A stretch of DNA of 54,694 bases, from positions 1 through 54,694 of the forward strand of contig CAZYBG010000010.1 of the NCBI GenBank assembly GCA_964645155.1. Direction: 5' to 3'. Made by a program: the position numbers and the translations under genes. The stretch comes from CAZYBG01 sp964645155 (lineage in GTDB: Bacteria > Pseudomonadota > Alphaproteobacteria > Rhodobacterales > Rhodobacteraceae). Positions 7,449 to 15,321 of this stretch are shown piece by piece. Position 1 is the first letter of the stretch, and each line of letters opens with the position of its first letter. The notes under the pieces were generated by a model. That model did not search any database. It saw only the letters and a program-made list of their open reading frames with translations, and was not told where the DNA came from.

Positions 7449-8264
7449 ATGACCGACCCCGCCCGATCCCATGGCCGCCTCGCGATGTCCGCCAGCCGGC
7501 ACCCGCGCGACCTGATGGCCGAGCGTCCGCGCCTGAAGGGCGCCTGGACCACGCGGGTCGTGACGCTCCTGCCCGAGGCGTTTCCCGGCCTGCTCGGCCT
7601 GTCGCTCGTCGGCAAGGCGCTCGAGATGGGGCTCTGGTCGCTCGACGCGGTCGACCTCCGGCCGTTTGGCGAGGGCCGGCATCGCAACGTCGACGATACG
7701 CCCGCCGGCGGCGGCGCGGGCATGGTGCTGCGGCCCGACGTGGTGGCCCGTGCGCTCGAGGCGGCGGCAGCCGGCACGCCGGAGGGCCGGGCGGACTGGC
7801 CGGTCGTCTATCTCTCGCCGCGCGGTGCGCGCTTCGAACAGGCGACAGCGCGGCGCTTCGCTGCGGCGCAGGGGCTGACCCTGCTCTGCGGCCGGTTCGA
7901 GGGGGTCGACCAGCGGGTGATCGACGCGTTCGGAATGGAGGAGCTCAGCCTCGGCGACTTCGTCCTGACCGGCGGCGAGATCGCGGCGCAGGCGGTGATC
8001 GACGCGACGGTGCGCCTGCTGCCCGGCGTCCTCGGCAACCACGCCTCGACCGAGGAGGAGAGTTTCTCGCAAGGTCTGCTCGAATACCCGCAATACACCA
8101 GGCCGAACGTCTGGGACGGCCGGCCGATCCCCGATGTGCTGCTTTCGGGGCATCACGGACAGATCGCCGCGTGGCGGCGGGCCGAGGCGGAGCGGCTGAC
8201 GCAGGCACGCCGGCCCGACCTCTGGGCTGCCTATCGGGCGAGCGCCGGAGACGACGCGGACTGA
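7449..8264 (+). CDS. trmD: tRNA (guanine-N1)-methyltransferase TrmD
   Basis: A SPOUT-class enzyme methylating G37 of tRNAs from S-adenosylmethionine. Visible are WTTRVVTLLPEAFPG at the start of the fold, VDDTPAGGGAGMVLRPD, and the knot region GRFEGVDQRVID with GDFVLTGGEIAAQAVIDA. It carries about 30 extra N-terminal residues beginning at ATG 7449; ATG 7437 and inner ATGs at 7488 and 7515 are also in frame and none has a strong ribosome site. The N-terminal extension seems usual for the group. Confidence 0.94.
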   Translation: MTDPARSHGRLAMSASRHPRDLMAERPRLKGAWTTRVVTLLPEAFPGLLGLSLVGKALEMGLWSLDAVDLRPFGEGRHRNVDDTPAGGGAGMVLRPDVVARALEAAAAGTPEGRADWPVVYLSPRGARFEQATARRFAAAQGLTLLCGRFEGVDQRVIDAFGMEELSLGDFVLTGGEIAAQAVIDATVRLLPGVLGNHASTEEESFSQGLLEYPQYTRPNVWDGRPIPDVLLSGHHGQIAAWRRAEAERLTQARRPDLWAAYRASAGDDAD

Positions 8265-8404
8265 ACTGCCGCAACGTCCCGTCGCCGCCTGCGCCAGGCG
8301 CTTGATTCCGGGTGCGGAACCCCGTATGTCGCAGCGGCTGCTTCCCGGCCGCACGACCGGGGGCTGAAAGACAACGCGCGCGAGGGTCTGCTGACCGCGC
8401 ACCA

Positions 8405-8430
8405 ACATCCGGGGCGATAACCCCGCGTAG
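8405..8430 (+). other. small stem-loop in the rplS leader
   Basis: CGGGG and CCCCG pair across a six-base loop about 20 bases before the rplS start, next to the AAGGATAG ribosome site. The 8265-8446 gap holds no gene. A leader hairpin near a ribosomal-protein gene could matter for translational control, but five pairs in GC-rich DNA is weak evidence. Confidence 0.25.
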
Positions 8431-8446
8431 CTAAGGATAGACAGCG

Positions 8447-8839
8447 ATGAACCTTATCGCGCAACTCGATGCCGAGCAGATCGCCGGCCTCGGCAAGGCG
8501 ATTCCCGACTTCAAGCCCGGCGACACGATCCGCGTCGGCTACAAGGTGACCGAGGGCACGCGCTCGCGCGTGCAGAACTACGAGGGCGTCTGCATCAGCC
8601 GCCGCAACGGCAGCGGCATCGCCGGGTCGTTCACGGTCCGCAAGATCTCTTTCGGCGAGGGCGTGGAACGGGTCTTCCCGCTCTACTCGACGAACATCGA
8701 AGCGATCGAGGTGGTTCGCCGCGGCCGCGTCCGCCGGGCGAAGCTCTACTACCTGCGCGCCCGCCGCGGAAAATCCGCGCGCATCGCCGAGGTCGCGAAC
8801 TACAAGCCGAAGGATGGCGCCGAAGGCGCCGGTGCGTGA
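8447..8839 (+). CDS. rplS: 50S ribosomal protein L19
   Basis: A 130-residue L19 located at the 30S-50S interface. PDFKPGDTIRVGYKVTEGTRSRVQNYEG is covered by shorter diagnostics: FKPGDTIRVGYKV, RVQNYEGVCI and FTVRKISFGEGVERVFPLYS. RVRRAKLYYLRARRGKSARI closes the fold. It follows trmD by 182 bases, leaving room for its own promoter, and is followed closely by rpmE. Confidence 0.96.
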   Translation: MNLIAQLDAEQIAGLGKAIPDFKPGDTIRVGYKVTEGTRSRVQNYEGVCISRRNGSGIAGSFTVRKISFGEGVERVFPLYSTNIEAIEVVRRGRVRRAKLYYLRARRGKSARIAEVANYKPKDGAEGAGA

Positions 8840-8850
8840 GGAGAGACGCG

Positions 8851-9072
8851 ATGAAAAAGGGCATCCACCCCGAATACCACGCCATCGACGTCAAGATGAC
8901 CGATGGCACCGTCGTGCGGATGAAATCGACCTGGGGCGCCGAGGGCGACCAGCTTGCGCTCGACATCGACCCGCTGGCACACCCGGCCTGGACCGGCGGC
9001 AGCCAGAAGCTGATGGATACCGGCGGCCGGGTGTCGAAGTTCAAGAACAAGTACGCCGGCCTCGGCTTCTGA
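8851..9072 (+). CDS. rpmE: 50S ribosomal protein L31
   Basis: A 73-residue L31 beginning MKKGIHPEYHAIDVKMTDG. It lacks the zinc-binding cysteine quartet, so it is the C-minus form, as is common in alphaproteobacteria. VSKFKNKYAGLGF is the usual end. The ATG at 8851 is preceded by GAGGAGAG, overlapping the end of rplS by only a short gap. A terminator-like hairpin follows at 9113. Confidence 0.94.
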   Translation: MKKGIHPEYHAIDVKMTDGTVVRMKSTWGAEGDQLALDIDPLAHPAWTGGSQKLMDTGGRVSKFKNKYAGLGF

Positions 9073-9112
9073 GCGGGCCGCGCCCGCGAGGGCACGCGCG
9101 GGACGGATCAGC

Positions 9113-9140
9113 AGGGCGCGCCTCGGGTGCGCCCTTTGCC
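9113..9140 (+). terminator. rho-independent-like terminator after rpmE
   Basis: AGGGCGC (9113-9119) pairs with GCGCCCT (9129-9135) across a nine-base loop and is followed by a T-containing tract TTTGCCTTT. It lies 40 bases past the rpmE stop and probably closes the ffh-to-rpmE transcript. The T run is interrupted. Confidence 0.55.
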
Positions 9141-9284
9141 TTTCGGGCAACGGCGGCGGCGCGGGGTCATTGCGGCGCGCGTCATTCCTTGCGCGCCGCC
9201 GGTCGAGGCGCTAGCCAACCGCCGACGGGCCGGCCGGCGCGATACCCGCGAAGCGGGGAAGCCGGCAGGCGGGGGAAAGGTCGC

Positions 9285-10094
9285 GTGGCGCACATCATCG
9301 TCGTCGGCAACGAGAAGGGCGGATCGGGCAAGTCGACGACCTCGATGCACATCGCGACCGCCCTGTCGCGGATGGGCCGGAAGGTCGGCGCGCTCGACCT
9401 CGATGTGCGGCAGCGCAGCTTCGCCCGCTACGTCGAGAACCGCCTCGCCCATGCCGGGCGGCGCAAGCTCGCCCTCGCCAGTCCCGAACTGCGGATGTTG
9501 CCCGAGGTGGACCCGGCTGACCTCGCCCCCGGCGAGCACCGCGAGGACCGCAGGCTGGCGATCGCGGTGTCCGACATGGAGCGGACGACCGACTTCATCG
9601 TGATCGACTGCCCGGGGTCGCATACGCGGCTGAGCCAGGTCGCCCATTCGCTTGCCGACACGCTGATCACGCCGCTCAACGACAGTTTCGTCGATTTCGA
9701 CCTGCTGGCCCGCTTCAACCCCGAGACGAATCGCGTGACGGGGCCGTCGATCTATTCCGAGATGGTCTGGCAGGCGCGCCAGCTTCGCGCGCAGGCCGGG
9801 CTGAAGCCGATCGACTGGGTGGTGATCCGCAATCGCGTCGGGCCCCAGGCGATGCACAACAAGCGCAAGATGGAAAGTGCCCTCGCCGCGCTGTCGCGGC
9901 GGATCGGCTTTCGTGTCGCGCCGGGGTTCAGCGAGCGCGTGATCTTCCGCGAGCTGTTCCCGTCCGGCCTCACGCTCCTCGACCTGCGCGACATCGGCGT
10001 GCAGTCGCTGAACGTCTCGAATCTGGCCGCGCGGCAGGAGCTGCGCGACCTGATCCTCGCGCTCAGGCTTCCTGGCGTGACGCCGGATTTCTGA
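9285..10094 (+). CDS. mipZ: MipZ-type division-plane positioning ATPase
   Basis: A 269-residue ParA/MinD-superfamily ATPase. The deviant Walker A NEKGGSGKST lies at residues 9-18, DLDVRQRSFARY around 38, DFIVIDCPGSH near 105, and LITPLNDSFVDFD near 130. The residues VRQRS and LARFNPET fit MipZ rather than chromosomal ParA. MipZ binds ParB near the origins and inhibits FtsZ away from midcell. Start GTG 9285 has GGGGGAAAGG just upstream. Its 3-prime end overlaps a small ORF on the other strand by 32 bases. Confidence 0.87.
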   Translation: MAHIIVVGNEKGGSGKSTTSMHIATALSRMGRKVGALDLDVRQRSFARYVENRLAHAGRRKLALASPELRMLPEVDPADLAPGEHREDRRLAIAVSDMERTTDFIVIDCPGSHTRLSQVAHSLADTLITPLNDSFVDFDLLARFNPETNRVTGPSIYSEMVWQARQLRAQAGLKPIDWVVIRNRVGPQAMHNKRKMESALAALSRRIGFRVAPGFSERVIFRELFPSGLTLLDLRDIGVQSLNVSNLAARQELRDLILALRLPGVTPDF

Positions 10095-10236
10095 ACCGCG
10101 CGAACGGCGAGATGCGCGGCGGCGCGGTGCGATCGCCGGTACCCGAGAGCGCCTCGAGCCGGGCATCGAAGCGGTCGCGGCCCTCGGACTCGGCGGGCTT
10201 CTCGTCCTTCCGCGGCATGATGGTGACAACGCTCAT
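10063..10236 (-). CDS. small hypothetical protein, tail-to-tail with mipZ
   Basis: A 57-residue, charged, probably disordered protein starting MSVVTIMPRKDEKPAESE, with a clean GGAGGAA ribosome site eight bases upstream of ATG 10236. Its last 32 bases overlap the end of mipZ on the opposite strand. I recognise no family. It lies downstream of the protease gene on the same strand with a 106-base gap, so it may be read with it or from its own promoter. Confidence 0.5.
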   Translation of the reverse strand: MSVVTIMPRKDEKPAESEGRDRFDARLEALSGTGDRTAPPRISPFARFRNPASRQEA

Positions 10237-10342
10237 CCTGCGTTCCTCCAATGATCCTGAGGCCGACGATCCCGCCGAACGGTGGCTCGAATAAGGCGAA
10301 CGAAGGGAGATTTCGGGGGAGGAAGTTAACAAACCACCAATG

Positions 10343-11869
10343 CTAGGGGCCGTTGGCGCGGCGTACCGCAGCGGCGAACGCGCGCGCATCGACTGCGAGG
10401 TTGCCCGACGCGAAGGCGGCGTTCTTCTCCTCGGTATCGAGGAACTGGCTGTCCACCGCGACGACGCGGTAGGCGTCGCCGACCTTCAGCAGGATCGGCG
10501 AGCCGCTGTCGCCACGCGTGGTGTCGCATTCGTGCAGGATCGTCGCGTCGTCGTAGCGGTCGATGATCCGGCAGGAGAGATGGCCCGAGAGGTTCTCGGC
10601 GGTGTCCCAGCTGTAGCCCGCCTGATCGACGACGAGACCGCCCGCATCGATTGCGGCGATGTCGTCGGGGCCGAGCTCGTGGACATCGAGATAGCCCAGC
10701 TGCGATCCGAGGTCGCGGTCGAGCGTCACGATCCCCCAGTCATTGCCGTTGCCCTGGCCGGCCGGGCGCTGGGTGATGCTGTAGTCCGGCGCGAACTCGG
10801 CCGAGACGACGAACGCCTTGGCGGCGTATCGGTCGCCGCGGCGGCCGGCATAGAAGGCGTCCGGCAGGATGGTCGCAAGACCGTCGTCGGTCAGGCAGTG
10901 GGCGGCCGTCAGCACGATGCGCGGCCCGACGAGGACCCCGCTGCAGTCGCTGCCGTCCGCGGTCAGAAGCCCGATCGCCCGCCAGGGCATCTGCGTGACG
11001 TCCGGCAGGAAGCGGTCGTCGCGGCCGAAGAAGTGGTCCGAGGCCTCGGCGGGGCGAGCACGGCCGAGGCAGTCGGCGGTATCGGTCGACGCGGCGCATG
11101 TGCCGGTGCCCTGCCCCGGTTCGTCGCAGCGGCGATCAAATGCGGTCGGGCAGCTGTTGTCGCGGTTGCGCAGGTAGGCCACCGGCGCGCAATCGGTCGT
11201 GTCGCTGCCCGAGATGCAGTAGTCGAGCCCGATGCCCGGCTCGTCGCATTCGCCGTCCCGCGCGTAGCGGCAACTGTCGTCACCGCCCGCGGCCATCGCC
11301 CGGCAATCCGCGGCGTCCGTACCGGACGCGCAGGCTCCGGTGCCGCCAAAGGCGGCATCGTCGCATTCCCCGTCATCGGCAAAGCTGCAGCTGTCGGCGC
11401 CGAGCCGCTCCCGGACATCCTTCGGCAGCAACGCCATCAACCGCTCCAGCGCCTCCGCGGTGGTCTCGGCCCCGCTGCAATCGCTGGTGTCCGACCCCGC
11501 CCGGCAGAGGCCCGAGGAGTTGTGGAAACCGGGCTCGTCGCATTCGCTGTCGCGGGCATAGACACAGCTGTCATCCTGCCGCCCGGCGGCAAGGAGCGCG
11601 CAGTCAAACGTGTCGGTTCCGGCCGCGCAGGCGCCGCCGCCGCCGAAGCGCGCCTCGTCGCAGACATAGTCGAAGGCGTAGTCGCACAGCGCCGTCTTGG
11701 CGATCGGCTGGCAGTCGAAGCGGTCGGTGCCGTCGGCACAGGCCGCACCCCCGCCATACCTGCCCTCGTCGCATTCGCCGTCGCGGGCATATTCGCAGCT
11801 GTCATCGGCAGCGGCGGCCGGAGGCCAGAACATCGCCAGACAGGCCAGAACCAGAACACCCTTCCTCAA
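10343..11869 (-). CDS. secreted trypsin-like serine protease with six Cys-rich repeats
   Basis: About 508 residues. A signal peptide (RKGVLVLACLAMFWPPAAA) is followed by six repeats of roughly 40-50 residues, each built as CxYAxDxxCDE...GGxxCxxGTDxxDC. A chymotrypsin-fold domain follows with TAAHC (His), NDWGIVTL (Asp) and RGDSGSP (Ser), so the catalytic triad is complete. Export to periplasm or outside is likely, and the cysteines would be disulfide-bonded. TTG 11869 has GGGAGGGG five bases upstream and starts exactly at the signal peptide; GTG 11884 and GTG 11911 are alternatives. The repeats are Asp-rich and may bind calcium. The target is unknown. Confidence 0.82.
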   Translation of the reverse strand: MRKGVLVLACLAMFWPPAAAADDSCEYARDGECDEGRYGGGAACADGTDRFDCQPIAKTALCDYAFDYVCDEARFGGGGACAAGTDTFDCALLAAGRQDDSCVYARDSECDEPGFHNSSGLCRAGSDTSDCSGAETTAEALERLMALLPKDVRERLGADSCSFADDGECDDAAFGGTGACASGTDAADCRAMAAGGDDSCRYARDGECDEPGIGLDYCISGSDTTDCAPVAYLRNRDNSCPTAFDRRCDEPGQGTGTCAASTDTADCLGRARPAEASDHFFGRDDRFLPDVTQMPWRAIGLLTADGSDCSGVLVGPRIVLTAAHCLTDDGLATILPDAFYAGRRGDRYAAKAFVVSAEFAPDYSITQRPAGQGNGNDWGIVTLDRDLGSQLGYLDVHELGPDDIAAIDAGGLVVDQAGYSWDTAENLSGHLSCRIIDRYDDATILHECDTTRGDSGSPILLKVGDAYRVVAVDSQFLDTEEKNAAFASGNLAVDARAFAAAVRRANGP

Positions 11870-12114
11870 GACCCCTCCCGTCACCGTCCGATGCGACGGT
11901 TCCACCAGCACGCCCCCAGCGCAGAATTGCCCAGCCGCCGCGCTCCGGCAAGCGGCGTCTTTAAGTCTAACGACAATGAACCGGCGGACCCCGGCATACG
12001 CCGATCGAGCCCTGGCGTCAGGGCGGACGCAGTCAGGCGGGGCGCCGCCTCGGCGGCGGGCCCGCGAGGGGTCAGCAGCCTGCCGCCCGTGATCGCGCAG
12101 GTTCGCAAACCCGC

Positions 12115-12148
12115 TTGACAGAAATCAACTCATTATACCAGCATACAG
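12115..12148 (+). promoter_or_regulatory. promoter region of the apnO operon with NanR-like site A
   Basis: TTGACA at 12115-12120 is a good -35. The core ATTATACCA (12132-12140, minus strand TGGTATAAT) begins 11 bases later and is followed by a half-like ATACAG at 12143-12148. No -10 has ideal spacing; TATACC is only 13 bases from the -35. The core matches sites at 21181-21207 and 29015-29023 and fits the GGTATA recognition known for NanR. A site here would block RNA polymerase. The remaining 11870-12114 gap holds no gene. Confidence 0.55.
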
Positions 12149-12196
12149 GTGGCGGAGGGCAGCACCTCCGCAGACAGATGACCTGAGGGAAGATAG

Positions 12197-13039
12197 ATGA
12201 AGCAGAGCGTGGCCGTCCTCGGCGCCGGGGGGAAGATGGGCTTCCGTGTGACGCGCAAGCTCCACGAGGCCGGATACGACCTGCGCGCGGTCGAGATCGG
12301 CGAGGCAGGGAAGGCACGGCTTGCCGAGGCGGGGATCGCAGCGGTCGATGCGGAGAACGGGCTCGCGGGGGCCGAGGTGGTGGTCCTTGCCCTGCCGGAC
12401 AACGTGATCGGAAAGGTGGCGGCCGATATCGCGCCGCGCCTCGCGCCGGGAACGATGGTCGTGATTCTCGACGCCGCGGCGCCCTACGCCGACGTGCTGC
12501 CGAAGGACAGGTCGGACCTGACCTACTTTGTCGGGCACCCCTGCCACCCTCCGCTCTACAACGACGAGACCGACATGGCCGCGCGGCGCGACTATCACGG
12601 CGGCGTCGCCCGGCAGTCGATCGTCTGCGCGCTGATGCAGGGCCCGGAGGCGCATTATGCGCTCGGCGCCGAAATCTGCACGGCAATGTGGTCGCCGGTG
12701 ACGAAAGTGCACCGGGTGACGACCGAGCAGCTCGCCATCCTCGAGCCCGGCCTGTCGGAGATGGTGGCGATGTGCATGGTCGACGTCCTGACCGAGGCGG
12801 TCGACGAGTGCGCGACGCGCTACGGCATACCGCGCGAGGCGGCACATGACTTCCTGATCGGGCACCTGAACGTCGAGATCGCCATGTGGTTCGGCTATTC
12901 GCCCAAGGTCCCGTCCGACGCCGCGCTTCGGCTTCTGGAGTTCGGCAAGTCGAAGATCATGAAGGAGACCTGGCGCGAGGCGCTGTCGCCCAAGGTGGTG
13001 CGGCAGGCGGCCGATCTCATCGTCCACGGCAAGGTCTGA
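12197..13039 (+). CDS. apnO: D-apionate oxidoisomerase-like NAD(P)-binding protein
   Basis: A 280-residue dehydrogenase-like protein with a Rossmann N terminus (VAVLGAGGKMGFRVTRKL at residues 5-22) and a helical 6-phosphogluconate-dehydrogenase-like C domain (EQLAILEPGLSEMVAMCMVD, FLIGHLNVEIAMWFG). In the D-apiose route ApnO moves a hydroxymethyl group, turning D-apionate into 3-oxo-isoapionate. GAGGGAAGATAG precedes the ATG. It is first in a six- or seven-gene run of dehydrogenase, ABC importer and GntR regulator, while kinase, lactonase and RuBisCO-like genes lie nearby. Family placement is good; the exact reaction is inferred from company. Confidence 0.75.
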   Translation: MKQSVAVLGAGGKMGFRVTRKLHEAGYDLRAVEIGEAGKARLAEAGIAAVDAENGLAGAEVVVLALPDNVIGKVAADIAPRLAPGTMVVILDAAAPYADVLPKDRSDLTYFVGHPCHPPLYNDETDMAARRDYHGGVARQSIVCALMQGPEAHYALGAEICTAMWSPVTKVHRVTTEQLAILEPGLSEMVAMCMVDVLTEAVDECATRYGIPREAAHDFLIGHLNVEIAMWFGYSPKVPSDAALRLLEFGKSKIMKETWREALSPKVVRQAADLIVHGKV

Positions 13040-13100
13040 GCACCGCCCGGAGGCGAGGGGGGGGAGCGATGTCGAGGACGGCAGGACGGGGAAAGGCGCG

Positions 13101-14129
13101 ATGACGGTCCGCGTGGCGCTCATTGGCTGCGGCTTCTTTGCGCGCAATCACGCGCTCGCGTGGCGCGACCTCGGCGGCGCCGAAGTGGTGGCCGTTTGCG
13201 ACCGCGATCCTGCGAAGGCGCAGGCCTTCGCCGCGGAGCATGGTGCCCGCCCCTTCACGGATGCCGCGTCAATGCTGCCTGAGGTTCGCCCCGACGTGGC
13301 GGACGTGGCGACCACCGTCGCCTCGCACCGCCCGCTCGTCGAGCTGGCGAGCCGGCATGCCGGGGCGGTGATCTGCCAGAAGCCCTTCGCAGCGACGCTG
13401 GAGGACGGCCGGACGATGGTCGCAGCCTGCGCGGCGGCGGGCGTGCCGCTTTTCGTGCACGAGAACTTCCGCTGGCAGAGGCCCTGGCGCGAGATCGCGG
13501 CGCGGATCGCCGCGGGCACCATCGGGACGCCGCGCTTCCTGCGGCTGTCGTTCCGCCACGCCTGCGACATCTACGCCAACCAGCCCTATCTGGCGGAAGA
13601 GCCCGACCTCGCGCTGACCGACGTGGGTCTGCACCTCTTCGACATGGCGCGGAGCCTCATGGGCGATGTGGCGCGGCTCTCGTGCGAGACGCAGCGGCTG
13701 AACCCGCGCGTGAAGGGGCAGGACGCGTTCCAGGCCGTGCTGCGGCACACCTCCGGCGGGGTCACGAGCGTGGAATGCAGCTTTCACAGCCACCTTTCGC
13801 CCGATCCGTTCCCGCAGACGCTCGGCCGGGTGGAAGGCGACCGGGGGAGCATCGAGCTCCTCCCCGACCACCGGCTGCGCGAGCACGGCCCGGCGGGTGC
13901 GGTCGAAATGGACGCAGAGCCGGCGGTTCCCGCCTGGGGCGCGAAGCCGTGGCACCTGGTCCAGGAGTCGGTGATCGCCTTCCAGTCGCACGTGCTCGAC
14001 GTGCTCGCGGGCCGCGCGGAGCCGCAGCCGTCCGGCGCGCACAACCTCGGCACGCTTGCCGTCGCGCTGGCCGCGATCGAGGCGGCGCGGACCGGAACCA
14101 CCGTCGCGCCCCCGGAGATCCGCGCATGA
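13101..14129 (+). CDS. apsD: Gfo/Idh/MocA oxidoreductase, probable D-apiose dehydrogenase
   Basis: A 342-residue protein. The N-terminal Rossmann domain begins VRVALIGCGFFARNHALAW. The family EKP motif reads QKPFAAT near residue 92, and LTDVGLHLFDMARSLMGD near 172 gives the catalytic Asp/His helix. QKP in place of EKP occurs in several sugar-oxidising members. By neighbours (apnO before, ABC importer after, lactonase nearby) it would oxidise D-apiose to D-apionolactone with NAD(P). Inositol or other aldose oxidation remains possible. Confidence 0.7.
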   Translation: MTVRVALIGCGFFARNHALAWRDLGGAEVVAVCDRDPAKAQAFAAEHGARPFTDAASMLPEVRPDVADVATTVASHRPLVELASRHAGAVICQKPFAATLEDGRTMVAACAAAGVPLFVHENFRWQRPWREIAARIAAGTIGTPRFLRLSFRHACDIYANQPYLAEEPDLALTDVGLHLFDMARSLMGDVARLSCETQRLNPRVKGQDAFQAVLRHTSGGVTSVECSFHSHLSPDPFPQTLGRVEGDRGSIELLPDHRLREHGPAGAVEMDAEPAVPAWGAKPWHLVQESVIAFQSHVLDVLAGRAEPQPSGAHNLGTLAVALAAIEAARTGTTVAPPEIRA

Positions 14130-14250
14130 GCGGGCGTCCGGCGCAAGAGAACAGGCATCGGACAGCCGCCCGGGAGAAGGCGGCGTCCGCAAGGGCGGCC
14201 GACGGTCGCCGTCGTCACCTGCAACGTCCAGCAGACCAAGGGAGGAACCA

Positions 14251-15255
14251 ATGAACCTGCTGATGAAATCCGCCGCCGCGGCCCTGATCGCCGCCACCGG
14301 CGCAAGCTTCGGGGGGCAGGCGTCCGCCGCCACCATCTGCTTCGCCTTCCAGGACCTCGAGACCGAATTCTGGGTCGCCGGTCACAAGGCGATCACCACC
14401 ACGCTGACCGAAGCCGGCCACACGGTGATCGAGCGCAACGCCAACGAGGATGCGAACCGACAGCTCGAGCAGGTGCGCGACTGCATCGCACAAGGCGTGG
14501 ACGGGATCATCATCATCCCGCAGGACGGCGAAAGCGCGGTCACCATCGTGGGCGAGGCACAGGACGCGGACGTGCCGATTGCGGTCTTCAACCGCCCGCC
14601 CTCGGACCTGTCGCGGGGCATCATTGTGGTGGCCGACAACGCGACGATCGCGGAGGCCGCGACCGACTTCGTGGTGGAGCAGGCGCTGGCCAGCGCCTCC
14701 GGCGACGGGCAGCTCAACGCGCTGATCATCGTGGGCGATCTCGGCGACCCCAACGCCGTCGGCCGGCGCGACGGGTTCTATGCGGCGATCAACAAGCATC
14801 CCGACCGGTTCAACGTGATCGAGGTCGCCTCGGAATGGGATGCGGCGACAGCGCTCGCCAACCTCGAGGCGGCGGTCACGGCGAACGCGGACATCGACCT
14901 GATGTTCACCTCGTCGGACTTCCTGTTCCCGACGATCCGCTCGGTGCTGGAACCGCGGGGCATGTGGAAGACAGCGGGCGAGGAAGGGCACATCCCGCTC
15001 GCCGGCCTCGACGGTGACGCGACCGCCTGCCAGCTGATCAAGGACGGCTATGTTTCCGCCACGGGCGTGCAGGACCTCTACTTCGAGGCGGAGAGCGCGA
15101 TGAGCACCATTCTCGCCGCGGTCGAGGCAGGCGAGGCGCAGCCGAACCAGGTGATCGACGATCCGGGCTTCGCGCTGACGCAGGCGAACCTTGCCGAGCG
15201 CGAGATGGACATGTGGGGCTGCGTCCTTCTGTCGGAAGGGTTTCTGAACCGCTGA
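14251..15255 (+). CDS. sugar ABC transporter substrate-binding protein 1
   Basis: A 334-residue periplasmic binding protein of the ribose/xylose type. It has signal peptide MNLLMKSAAAALIAATGAS with an ASA-type cleavage site, then ATICFAFQDLETEFW, GVDGIIIIPQDGES and VPIAVFNRPPSD, which form the N lobe and hinge. GGGAGGAACC precedes the ATG. A long perfect palindrome follows the stop, before the permease gene. It delivers the ligand to the permease pair encoded at 15322 and 17975. Ligand D-apiose is inferred from the surrounding enzymes. Confidence 0.88.
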   Translation: MNLLMKSAAAALIAATGASFGGQASAATICFAFQDLETEFWVAGHKAITTTLTEAGHTVIERNANEDANRQLEQVRDCIAQGVDGIIIIPQDGESAVTIVGEAQDADVPIAVFNRPPSDLSRGIIVVADNATIAEAATDFVVEQALASASGDGQLNALIIVGDLGDPNAVGRRDGFYAAINKHPDRFNVIEVASEWDAATALANLEAAVTANADIDLMFTSSDFLFPTIRSVLEPRGMWKTAGEEGHIPLAGLDGDATACQLIKDGYVSATGVQDLYFEAESAMSTILAAVEAGEAQPNQVIDDPGFALTQANLAEREMDMWGCVLLSEGFLNR

Positions 15256-15268
15256 CCCTCGCGACCGG

Positions 15269-15294
15269 CCCGGCCGGACCGCGGTCCGGCCGGG
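15269..15294 (+). other. 26-base perfect palindrome between SBP and permease genes
   Basis: CCCGGCCGGAC is followed by CGCG and its exact complement GTCCGGCCGGG, giving an 11-pair or longer stem right after the binding-protein stop. No T run follows, so it is a processing or stability stem rather than a full terminator. Such stems protect binding-protein mRNA so that it outnumbers permease mRNA. The same arrangement is seen at 27894 and 46721. Confidence 0.65.
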
Positions 15295-15321
15295 TCACCT
15301 TTCGCACGGAGGCCTGCCTCA

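Noticed and set aside
5211..8408. A 1065-codon open frame on the minus strand
   Set aside because: It lies entirely opposite rpsP, rimM, trmD and their neighbours; composition is Arg/Ala/Gly-rich as expected of antisense frames in GC-rich DNA.
10340..12118. A plus-strand open frame of about 590 codons
   Set aside because: Antisense to the protease repeats; its apparent periodicity mirrors the Cys-rich repeats.
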